This document shows, in pieces, positions 18,041 through 25,603 of a DNA stretch of 64,000 bases (its first letter is position 1; each line of letters starts with the position of its first letter). The DNA is taken from assembly GCF_000170795.1 (NCBI RefSeq), contig NZ_ABCM01000019.1, positions 1 to 64,000 on the forward strand. The letters run 5' to 3'. The stretch comes from Pedobacter sp. BAL39. Its GTDB lineage: Bacteria > Bacteroidota > Bacteroidia > Sphingobacteriales > Sphingobacteriaceae. Position numbers and translations under genes: made by a program. The notes below the pieces were generated by a model. The model had not been told where the DNA came from and searched no databases. It saw only the letters and a program-made list of their open reading frames with translations.

Positions 18041-19135
18041 TTATTTTTCTTTTAAAGCTTTTTGTACGCCGCGTAACAGGTTATCATCTCCCTCCTGAGA
18101 AGGGGTCAGATAGGCTCCCTCCCCGTTTTCATTCCATGCATATAACAGGCCGATCCTTTCCTTGGGAGTCTCCCACTTGTTTTTATTAATCCAGTCAATT
18201 AATGATGAAACCGACTTATAGACCGATTTCTCAGAATATCCCACGAAATAAGGAGCCTTATCATACCCGTTACCCGCATTGGCCCATGGCCGTGGGTCCC
18301 AGTTTAGGGTGGCTACAGGAATGAATTTTAATGGGCTAACGTAAGCAATGTTGTTCCACATCTGGTTTTCTGCTGCCTGCATATTGGAGATCGGGATCTC
18401 TGTAGAACCGGCTTTAAACCCAGAACTGTGGTAGTTATAACCTGTAAGGATATCAAAGCCGCAGTTTTGGGCTTCTACAATGCTGCTCCGGTATCCTGAA
18501 ACGCATGCGGCAATCGTCACCCCTGGTAATCCATTTTTGATGGCGTCATTGCGAAGTGACTGCAATGCTCTTTTCACATTGACCTCCGAACCAAATTTGT
18601 TCACCAGGCTGGGTACCGAAAACAAAATCACCAGCGGCTTTCCGTCAACCTTCAGGTAATTGCTTTTCTTGAACTGAAGGATCCATTCTGCCTTCGCATC
18701 CACCCATTCGTTTGGGCCAATGAAAAACCCCTCATGATTGGCAACCATCAGGCAAAACTTCAGCTTCGACTTATATTTCGAAGAGTTGTAATAACGCAGG
18801 GCATTGTTGAGTGGCTCAGATTGAAACTTCTTCTTACCGCTATAGTACCAGCAGAAGCTGAAGAACGACAGTCCGGCATCCGAGGCCATCATGATCTGCT
18901 CGTCTACAATCTCCTGCGAACTGGTTACCCAGCCCCATTTCGGCTTTCTGTTGGCAAAAGATTCTTTCAAGTGCGAGGTGATGTGCTGGGGGTACTCCCC
19001 TGTCCAGCCATCAAAGTAGTAGGCGCCGAGTTGTATTTTGTTGTTTGCAGGCACATCATCTTCATCATTTTTTGCGGTTGTTGAAAAGAGCGCTGTTACG
19101 GATAGTATAAACATTAAAATAAAACGGTACGGCAT
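18041..19135 (-). CDS. Secreted WbsX-like / GH99-like protein
   Basis: A 364-residue protein of the WbsX (glycoside hydrolase 99-like) group. It begins with a signal peptide (FILMFILSVTALFSTTA), so it acts outside the cytoplasm, unlike a typical glycosyltransferase. Motifs seen are QLGAYYFDGWTGEYPQH, GLSFFSFCWYYSG, FCLMVANHEGFF and near the end LLYAWNENGEGAYLTPS, the characteristic WNExGEGAYL block with the probable catalytic Glu residues. Related domains occur in O-antigen clusters and are often called glycosyltransferases. The signal peptide and GH99 resemblance make a periplasmic glycosidase or polysaccharide lyase-like trimming role more likely here. Confidence 0.8.
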   Translation of the reverse strand: MPYRFILMFILSVTALFSTTAKNDEDDVPANNKIQLGAYYFDGWTGEYPQHITSHLKESFANRKPKWGWVTSSQEIVDEQIMMASDAGLSFFSFCWYYSGKKKFQSEPLNNALRYYNSSKYKSKLKFCLMVANHEGFFIGPNEWVDAKAEWILQFKKSNYLKVDGKPLVILFSVPSLVNKFGSEVNVKRALQSLRNDAIKNGLPGVTIAACVSGYRSSIVEAQNCGFDILTGYNYHSSGFKAGSTEIPISNMQAAENQMWNNIAYVSPLKFIPVATLNWDPRPWANAGNGYDKAPYFVGYSEKSVYKSVSSLIDWINKNKWETPKERIGLLYAWNENGEGAYLTPSQEGDDNLLRGVQKALKEK

Positions 19136-19155
19136 AGCTAAAATTTATTGGTAAA

Positions 19156-20211
19156 TTATTGAAAAACAGTATAGTCTTCACTGAAGTACTCCTTCAGGCG
19201 ACTGTAGATATAGTCGAATCTTTTCTTTTCTTTTTGTTTAAGTAAGTCAATCACGCCCGGTGTCAGCAGAGAGATCCCTTTTACGCCGAAAAATTCGTTG
19301 GCATAAATGATGGTATTGGAATAGATCCCCACCACCTCTTTGAATTTTCCGCTGAGCAGCATAGACTCCGCAGGGATGCCATAGTCTTCAAAAAACTGGA
19401 CATGCTGGGAAGTCAGCGTCGTAAGGGCCTGGATCTTCTCAGGATAAGACCTCGGGTGTGGTTTGATGATCACACTAAGATTAAGATCATTGCAACGCTG
19501 AATGAACTTCTCATACAGTTTCATCTCTTCTTCGAGAGACATCACCTTATCCTCCGAAAGCGATTGTGTGATGAGGAGCACATCTTTATCTTTAAAGCCA
19601 ACCTCTGCTCCTCCAAGGGCGTATGCCTCTTTTAATACAGTAAGAAACTCCTTCTTCAGGCTGGTTAAGGGCACATACTGGTCACCGCTCACTTCCGTCA
19701 TTTTACGGAACATGATCACCTTACGGAAAATGGGAAAATAACTTTTGTACACGTAGTACTTGGTTTTTGCCCCCATCAGCAGATAACCGGCAATCTTCTT
19801 CGTCACGCCATGGTGTTTCAGCTTAGAAAGATAGTCGAGGATGCCATCTTCAGATTTCAGATAAGTTTTTGTATCGCCAAAAACATCATAAAAGATTTTG
19901 AAAAACACCGTTTGCTCGGAAAAGACAAGTACCGTCTCTACTTTCTGAAAGTACTCCTCCTTTAGGTTAGTGAGGATCTCGTCGATATAAGCGGAAGCCT
20001 TCTTCGCTTTGTCAAAAGACAACACCGAAAGCCTGCCCCACTCGATGGTGATGCGGATGTCCGCCTCCCCTACATTGAGGATTTTGATAATCTCAGCGTA
20101 GGATTTTGGAGAAGACTTCTCAATCACATACTGCGGATGCTCAATTTTTTCTTTAAGAATATAGCTCTTAGCTAAGAGCGCCTGCCATGGGCTGCCTACG
20201 ATGATCAACAT
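19156..20211 (-). CDS. Sialyltransferase/polysialyltransferase-like glycosyltransferase
   Basis: Predicted CMP-ulosonate-using glycosyltransferase. Three short motifs shared by bacterial sialyltransferase families (GT38, GT52, GT80) are visible: an acidic-acidic-Gly motif EDG at residues 121-123, a His-Pro motif in IIKPHPRSYP (H252, P253), and a Ser motif in GIYSNTIIYA (S298). The N-terminus LIIVGSPWQALLA is also typical of this group. It overlaps the end of the wzy-like gene by 44 bases. Three genes further upstream in the same operon are a KdsB-like cytidylyltransferase and a HAD phosphatase, so the donor is probably the CMP-sugar made by that module. Exact donor and linkage are unknown. 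Confidence 0.75.
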   Translation of the reverse strand: MLIIVGSPWQALLAKSYILKEKIEHPQYVIEKSSPKSYAEIIKILNVGEADIRITIEWGRLSVLSFDKAKKASAYIDEILTNLKEEYFQKVETVLVFSEQTVFFKIFYDVFGDTKTYLKSEDGILDYLSKLKHHGVTKKIAGYLLMGAKTKYYVYKSYFPIFRKVIMFRKMTEVSGDQYVPLTSLKKEFLTVLKEAYALGGAEVGFKDKDVLLITQSLSEDKVMSLEEEMKLYEKFIQRCNDLNLSVIIKPHPRSYPEKIQALTTLTSQHVQFFEDYGIPAESMLLSGKFKEVVGIYSNTIIYANEFFGVKGISLLTPGVIDLLKQKEKKRFDYIYSRLKEYFSEDYTVFQ

Positions 20212-21415
20212 ATATAGTTCTGTCTTTATTTAATGCTTCAATGCATATTAAAATTAAAAATGATAGCTCCACATAGTGGACCAGGGGTAAGAGAAAGGAC
20301 ACTGCCAGGTAAACCAACAGGATCACCGTGGATATAGATCCTTTCTTGAAATGCATCAGTGGATAGGCCAGGAATACAAATACCGCCGACAACAAGCCAA
20401 GTTCAATGATGACCGACAGGAAGCCGGATTCAATCACCAGTGCCTCGTTAGAGAATGCTGCCGTCTGTGAACCTACAGTCCCGAGCCCGAGACCGGTGCC
20501 GATGTTCTCCCAGGCAATGCGTAACCCGCGCTCCAGACTTTCAAAGTGGCCCGCAGAGCTACTGTCCTCCAGCGAAGTACTATTGCTCCAGAAAGTATCC
20601 AGTGTACCCATTTCCATCTCCTGTATGGAGGCTGGTACTATGAAAAACTGGACAATCATGATCCCTACAAAAGCAATGAGGATCTTTAACGTTTTAAAAG
20701 TGAAAATCTTGGTATAAGGTAAGATGAAAAACAAGAGGTAACTTGCAATGGTCGACCTGGTAAATGTCAGCACCAGACTGATGTTGAGCACCATACCTAT
20801 GATGCGGTAATGTTTAGCATCAAAGATGTCCCTATATTTAAAAAGCAGCACCAACGCCAGGATCAGGTAAACACTATAAGGAATCGGTGCGATAAATCCA
20901 CCAGCTCCACGCTGCAACAGTCCGAAGCCAATGTAAAAGGTAAAGTTCAGCTTGTCCTCGCTAAAGGTATTTGTCGGATAACCCGCATTCAGGTAGATGG
21001 CTTCACCGAGGAACAGCTGTTGTACAATGGTGAACACGGCCATCGCAAAAGCAGAGATCACAAACCAACGGACAAGTTTCTCCCAGTCGATCAGCTCCCC
21101 CAGTTTAAAGAGGGAGATGCTAAGAAATATCGGGAACATATAAATCCGGTAACTGGGCAATGCCTGCAGCCCGACGCTGTTAAACAGCAAATGGGCCGTC
21201 AGCAGGAAAACCGTAGCAATAATGATCAACCATCGCCCGCTGTTGATTTTCGCCCCCTTGTAGGTAAAGGCGATGATGAGCAACGACACCACCACCAGCT
21301 CCTTCCACAACACAATTGGCGGAATGAACTTCCGGATATATCCGTTGATGATCAGTGAATGCCATGGCAGCAATACGATCAGGGCGAGAAATAACCTATT
21401 GACTAATGTTTTCAA
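20168..21415 (-). CDS. Wzy-like polysaccharide polymerase (O-antigen ligase family)
   Basis: A 415-residue integral membrane protein with about ten to twelve hydrophobic segments, for example FLALIVLLPWHSLIINGYI, VVVSLLIIAFTYK, FLISIS-type helices and FVFLAYPLMHF. A large periplasmic loop lies around residues 265-320 (SIQEMEMGTLDTFWSNS then ERGLRIAWENIGTGLG). The ENIGTGLGLG stretch is typical of the Wzy/WaaL fold. It would polymerise lipid-linked repeats in the periplasm. It overlaps the wzx gene by 20 bases and the next transferase by 44 bases. Confidence 0.85.
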   Translation of the reverse strand: MKTLVNRLFLALIVLLPWHSLIINGYIRKFIPPIVLWKELVVVSLLIIAFTYKGAKINSGRWLIIIATVFLLTAHLLFNSVGLQALPSYRIYMFPIFLSISLFKLGELIDWEKLVRWFVISAFAMAVFTIVQQLFLGEAIYLNAGYPTNTFSEDKLNFTFYIGFGLLQRGAGGFIAPIPYSVYLILALVLLFKYRDIFDAKHYRIIGMVLNISLVLTFTRSTIASYLLFFILPYTKIFTFKTLKILIAFVGIMIVQFFIVPASIQEMEMGTLDTFWSNSTSLEDSSSAGHFESLERGLRIAWENIGTGLGLGTVGSQTAAFSNEALVIESGFLSVIIELGLLSAVFVFLAYPLMHFKKGSISTVILLVYLAVSFLLPLVHYVELSFLILICIEALNKDRTIYVDHRRQPMAGALS

Positions 21416-22634
21416 TTGACTTCTTTTTAAAAATGTGATAATAGGAACAGATGGAAATCAGCAGCTCTGCAACCAGTAACGATAAAATAGAACTATAGGC
21501 CAGATAGCCAAAGGCATAACTCAGCAGGTTGAGCACCACTACAATGATGAGCCCGTAGATGGTCAGACGGTTAAAAATAGCCCCTCCTTCAAATGCCTGA
21601 AGAAATGTAATGGTGAAAAAGGACATACAAACTGTCCCGATCAAGGCTACGCCTACATTAAAATTAAACCTGGTGATCTCGGAGATCACATTTTCACTCG
21701 GCACAATGATGTGGATGATCTGATCAGAAAAATTAAGGTAGATGATCAGGAAAATCACAAAACAGGCAGTTGCGAATAGATTCAGGTACATCGCCAGCTT
21801 AAGCGCTTTATGCCGTTCCAGCTTACAGAAGTAAGGATAAACGGAGGTGATCAGGATCGACCTGCCCATGCTGAAGATATTGTAAAAAGTAAAGGCGTAA
21901 GAGATGAGGCCAAGCGTCACTTTATCAGTCAGAAACCCAACTAAGATCAGACCAATGGAATTGTATGCACGCGCGCAGAAGCTCCCGGTGGTAAACAGCA
22001 TGGTTTCCTTGAAATGCGCTTTGGGCCAGGTCTTTTGTACCGGCTGAAACACCAGGTTGGTCTTGGTCATTGAACGTAGCACCAGGATGGAGATGATACC
22101 TGAGGCCAATAAAGGGGCGATTTTCCCCAGCGTAATCAATGCATCAGTACTCAGGTGTGATTTATTAAGGATCAGCACGTAAAGCACCAGCACCCCCAGT
22201 CCGTTGGTGATCATGTTGATCAGCGCCTGACTGGAAATCTTTCCCACACCCTTCAGTATCCAGTCGCAGTAATAAAGATAAATGAGTCCCCACACAATCA
22301 ACAACACCGCAAATGAAAATGCATCCTCAATGAACAATGAGTATACAATGGAGAAGACCACCCAAAGCACAAAACCAATAAACCTGAACGTACTGACCGT
22401 ACGTACCAGCGTTTTGATATCGGTGATGTCTTTCAGTTTGATCAGCTCCTTTACTCCAAAATTCTGAGATCCAAAGTCGATCACCGTCTGCCCGATGGAG
22501 GTAATGGTAATGAAAAGCGTAAAGTAACCGTAGGTAGCAACTGAGAAGTTCCTCGACACCAGCAATACAACCGCAAGTGTAAAGAAACGGGTTAAACCCT
22601 CAAAAATCACGGTCTTAAAGATGCTTAATCTCAT
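21396..22634 (-). CDS. Wzx-like flippase (polysaccharide transport protein, MOP superfamily)
   Basis: A 412-residue membrane protein with about twelve hydrophobic helices. It starts with SIFKTVIFEGLTRFFTLAVV and then SRNFSVATYGYFTLFITITS, a typical Wzx N-terminus. LGKIAPLLASGIISILVLRS and the C-terminal pair GLIIVVVLNLLSYAFGYLA and LLVAELLISICSYYHIF follow. It flips undecaprenyl-linked repeat units to the periplasm. It overlaps the HAD phosphatase gene by 4 bases (ATGA type) and the wzy-like gene by 20 bases. Confidence 0.9.
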   Translation of the reverse strand: MRLSIFKTVIFEGLTRFFTLAVVLLVSRNFSVATYGYFTLFITITSIGQTVIDFGSQNFGVKELIKLKDITDIKTLVRTVSTFRFIGFVLWVVFSIVYSLFIEDAFSFAVLLIVWGLIYLYYCDWILKGVGKISSQALINMITNGLGVLVLYVLILNKSHLSTDALITLGKIAPLLASGIISILVLRSMTKTNLVFQPVQKTWPKAHFKETMLFTTGSFCARAYNSIGLILVGFLTDKVTLGLISYAFTFYNIFSMGRSILITSVYPYFCKLERHKALKLAMYLNLFATACFVIFLIIYLNFSDQIIHIIVPSENVISEITRFNFNVGVALIGTVCMSFFTITFLQAFEGGAIFNRLTIYGLIIVVVLNLLSYAFGYLAYSSILSLLVAELLISICSYYHIFKKKSIENISQ

Positions 22635-23269
22635 TTGGAAACCTTGATGTTAAACTGTTCTATATAGTTCTCAGAGATAGTTTTCAGCGATTCTTCATTA
22701 TACCCGGCAAAGGAGATCTGGTTGAACTGTGCCGCTTCATAATCATTGATGGAATCCCCGATCAGGATGACTTCATCCCTGGGATACTGGTATTCTTCGA
22801 GGATGTTGGCTACCAGTTCTTTCTTGGGTGTAGGTGATCCGTTGATGGTCCTGAAGTATGGTGACAGCCCCAGCGCATCATTGATCTGGCGCAGCTCCTT
22901 TCCATCCGAGCCCGAAACGATGTGCATCTCGTAGTTTTGATAATTGCTTTTGATAAACGACACGCTGTCCGTTATCAGCAACTTCTCATCCATCAGCAGG
23001 CCAAGCATGATCTTTGAAAAATCATCAGCCAGTGCCAGCACCTGATCTTCAGTAACCGGCTCCTTCCTGATTTCCTCAAAAAAATACCGGAACTTAAAAT
23101 ACCGGGACAGTCCCCCGTTGATCTTATGGAAAGTCAAAAGCTCTTCAACCTGTTCTTTGGGATATTGCTCCAGCACCACTTCAAAGCCCTTGGACCTGAT
23201 GGGCATAGAATCCATAATCACGCCATCAAAATCCCACAACAACACCTTGTAATTTTCCAGTATGTTCAT
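22631..23269 (-). CDS. HAD-family phosphatase, probably for an ulosonate phosphate
   Basis: A 212-residue haloacid dehalogenase-type hydrolase. Motif I is LLWDFDGVIMDS (nucleophile D13, acid D15), motif II is HIVSGSDG, the Lys is in SPTPKKEL and motif IV is ILIGDSINDYEAA. An alpha-helical cap lies between motifs I and II, as in beta-phosphoglucomutase-like enzymes. It lies 59 bases after the cytidylyltransferase and overlaps wzx by 4 bases. In Kdo and sialic-acid pathways a HAD phosphatase (KdsC type) removes phosphate from the ulosonate before CMP activation. I infer the same here by context. Confidence 0.85.
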   Translation of the reverse strand: MNILENYKVLLWDFDGVIMDSMPIRSKGFEVVLEQYPKEQVEELLTFHKINGGLSRYFKFRYFFEEIRKEPVTEDQVLALADDFSKIMLGLLMDEKLLITDSVSFIKSNYQNYEMHIVSGSDGKELRQINDALGLSPYFRTINGSPTPKKELVANILEEYQYPRDEVILIGDSINDYEAAQFNQISFAGYNEESLKTISENYIEQFNIKVSK

Positions 23270-23328
23270 TCGTTATGTTTATTTAGTTTGGCAGCCACAA
23301 TGGCGCGGCTGCCTGTTTTTTATTAAGT

Positions 23329-24057
23329 TTACTCTACTTCATTCAGCCTGGCCAATACCTCACCGAGGTCTTCCGGGTTATCTACTGCCACGGACTCACT
23401 CGACAATTCCAGCATCCTTACTTCGTAGCCTAGTTCCAGGAAACGCAGGATCTCAATGTCTTCTTCAGCTTCCAATGGCGTTTTTCCATTTGAAGCAGCA
23501 AAGGCTTTCAATGCCTCAAACGGGAAAGCGTAGATGCAGACCTGGCGCCATGCCTTCACAAAAGCAACGGCCTTATTGCCGGGAATGGCGCTTCTCGACA
23601 TGTAAAGCAACCTGCCATCGGGCCTGAACACCACCTTCGGTACCGATACACTGCGGTACTGATGGTCGTTATCAATGGCACAATAACCATTTAAAATGTC
23701 ACCGGAATAGGTATCCAGCAACGAGATCACCTTGCTGATGTCCTCCGGATTGAACAATGGTTCATCCCCCTGGACATTGATGTAATAATCAGCTTTTACC
23801 AGATCAGCCACCTCAGCAATGCGGTCCGTACCTGTCAGGCAGTCGTCGGAGGTCAACAACACCTGGATGCCAAACGATTCACAATGGTCTACAATCCGCT
23901 GGTCTTCTGTAGCTACATAAACCAGGCTGGGATCAACCGCTTTCATACACTGTTCATAGGTACGGAGCAACATGCTCTTGCCATTGATGTCCGTAAGCGG
24001 TTTACCCGGAAAACGGGTAGATTTATATCGGGCGGGTATTACAACGATGTAACTCAT
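23329..24057 (-). CDS. KdsB-like CMP-ulosonate cytidylyltransferase
   Basis: Nucleotidyltransferase that activates a 3-deoxy-ulosonic acid with CTP. The signature VIPARYKSTRFPGKPL (residues 5-20) is the KdsB type. Also seen are CLTGTDRIAEVA, YYINVQGDEPLFNPEDI and near the end VAVDNPEDL. The length of 242 fits CMP-Kdo synthetase. Its start codon shares one base with the stop of the aldolase gene (TAATG). Housekeeping kdsB for lipid A is usually away from capsule genes, and this copy sits with an unusual aldolase. I therefore think it activates a Kdo-like sugar for the polysaccharide, but ordinary Kdo is possible. Confidence 0.88.
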   Translation of the reverse strand: MSYIVVIPARYKSTRFPGKPLTDINGKSMLLRTYEQCMKAVDPSLVYVATEDQRIVDHCESFGIQVLLTSDDCLTGTDRIAEVADLVKADYYINVQGDEPLFNPEDISKVISLLDTYSGDILNGYCAIDNDHQYRSVSVPKVVFRPDGRLLYMSRSAIPGNKAVAFVKAWRQVCIYAFPFEALKAFAASNGKTPLEAEEDIEILRFLELGYEVRMLELSSESVAVDNPEDLGEVLARLNEVE

Positions 24058-25598
24058 TAGCAGATAAAACTATAGACAGAACCAGACTGTAATGCTTTGT
24101 AACGTGTTGGCGTAAGGGAGATCAGGTCTTTCTCAAAAGCTTTTTCAAACGCATCAAAAAGGAATTCATTTTCTTCTACCAGCGTACGCTCCAGCTGGGA
24201 GATGGACGCCTCCTGATAGCCGTCAAATCCTGCGACATAGATTTCCGATGCTTTAAGCTCCAATGCAGTCTGCAGAGCAAGAACACTGTGCGATTCCTTC
24301 AGCTCATCGGTAAAGGTGATCTTCTCCAGCTCAAAACACTGGTCATGGATCTTTGCAGGCACATAAGTACCCATCTTACGCGGATATGGCGGAAGGATAC
24401 ACACCCCAGTAAAATCACCAAGGTCGTGGAACACTTTCTCCAGACGGTGACCTTCGTTACCTACCAGGCAATAGAACTGATCAGCGTTAACACCTTTGTA
24501 ATAAAGGGCATTCTTCGAACTCGCATGGACTACGGCCAGATTATCCTGCTGGTTGATAAACTCAATGATCGCCTTGGAATGTTCAACAGAGTTTGGTCCA
24601 CCACCAATGATCAGGACCTTGTCATACGACTTTTCAGGTTTGAAAGTCGGCAGTTCTTCATTGTCCTTGATGTTGTTCTTCTGATTCTGCAGTGCACGTA
24701 CCATACTGTTCAATGAATATACCCGCGTTGTGTACCAATCCATCACATCCTTTTGCGGAAGTGAGTTCGATCCGGAGATCATATAAGGTACATTGGTACC
24801 CCATTCATATTTTTTCAACAGGCCATCAAAAGCATCAACCGCATTACCGATTGCATTGAAATCGATGTCCCAATCGTATTTTGTGTTCAGTACTGCCAGC
24901 AACAGTTCTGTTTTCAGGTTTCCGGCACCCCTACCCATTCCGAGAATGGTCGCATCAATCATATCCGCACCATATTCAATGGCCGTCAATGAATTGATCA
25001 GGGCCATCTCCAGGTTATTATGACCATGGAATCCAATTTTACAGTCCGTGTTGGCGCGAACCAGGTCCATGGTTTCTTTCACATCATCCGGAAACACACC
25101 ACCGTAGCTGTCGACCATATAGAAATAATCAGCCAGGCCATTCAGTTCTTTCAGGCCTGCAACAAAATCACCATATTGTTTCCATTTAGACATGTACATT
25201 ACGTTAAAACCGACCTCGAAACCATGTTTCTTAATTTCGGCAGCCAGCTTCAGCGCACGTCCCAGGTGCTGCGGATCAATGGCAATTCTCACCATGTCCA
25301 CAATTCCTTTGATCGGGCCGAGGAGCTCTTCCACATGTTCTACGCGGATGTCTTTTTCATTGAAAATGATGACCAGCTTTTTATTGGTGATCTTTTTCAT
25401 TTCCTCCAGCTCATACACTGGCGAGTAAAAATACTTACCAAAATATTCTTTGATAGGAATACTGCGATAGCCAACTTCGATGTATTCAATTGGCAGGTTA
25501 TTCAAAGAATTTAAGTAAGTATGGACTAAAGTTTTGTCGAAGTCCCAGTTGGTGTAATAACCACCATCGCGCAAGGTGCAATCAAGTATTTTAAACAT
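24057..25598 (-). CDS. HMGL/DRE-TIM-type aldolase with extra C-terminal Rossmann-like domain
   Basis: A 513-residue two-domain protein. Residues 1-290 form a DRE-TIM metallolyase barrel: ILDCTLRDGGYYTNW (residues 4-18, Asp6 and Arg10), FYMVDSYGGVFPDD, the metal pair H191 and H193 in IGFHGHNN, and LGMGRGAGN. Relatives include 4-hydroxy-2-oxovalerate aldolase and HMG-CoA lyase, which make or break C-C bonds with pyruvate or acyl groups. Residues about 325-513 begin with VLIIGGGPNSVEH and look like a nucleotide or phosphate-binding Rossmann domain of unknown role. Directly followed by the cytidylyltransferase and phosphatase, it probably makes the ulosonic acid skeleton from pyruvate and a sugar aldehyde. 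Confidence 0.8.
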   Translation of the reverse strand: MFKILDCTLRDGGYYTNWDFDKTLVHTYLNSLNNLPIEYIEVGYRSIPIKEYFGKYFYSPVYELEEMKKITNKKLVIIFNEKDIRVEHVEELLGPIKGIVDMVRIAIDPQHLGRALKLAAEIKKHGFEVGFNVMYMSKWKQYGDFVAGLKELNGLADYFYMVDSYGGVFPDDVKETMDLVRANTDCKIGFHGHNNLEMALINSLTAIEYGADMIDATILGMGRGAGNLKTELLLAVLNTKYDWDIDFNAIGNAVDAFDGLLKKYEWGTNVPYMISGSNSLPQKDVMDWYTTRVYSLNSMVRALQNQKNNIKDNEELPTFKPEKSYDKVLIIGGGPNSVEHSKAIIEFINQQDNLAVVHASSKNALYYKGVNADQFYCLVGNEGHRLEKVFHDLGDFTGVCILPPYPRKMGTYVPAKIHDQCFELEKITFTDELKESHSVLALQTALELKASEIYVAGFDGYQEASISQLERTLVEENEFLFDAFEKAFEKDLISLTPTRYKALQSGSVYSFIC

Positions 25599-25603
25599 AA
25601 TTA

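Noticed and set aside
20810..21358. 182-residue plus-strand frame inside the wzy-like gene
   Set aside because: Low-complexity Gln/His-rich shadow of a membrane protein gene on the minus strand.
24288..25514. Long plus-strand reading frames opposite the aldolase gene
   Set aside because: They overlap a clearly recognised gene on the other strand and have no family motifs.
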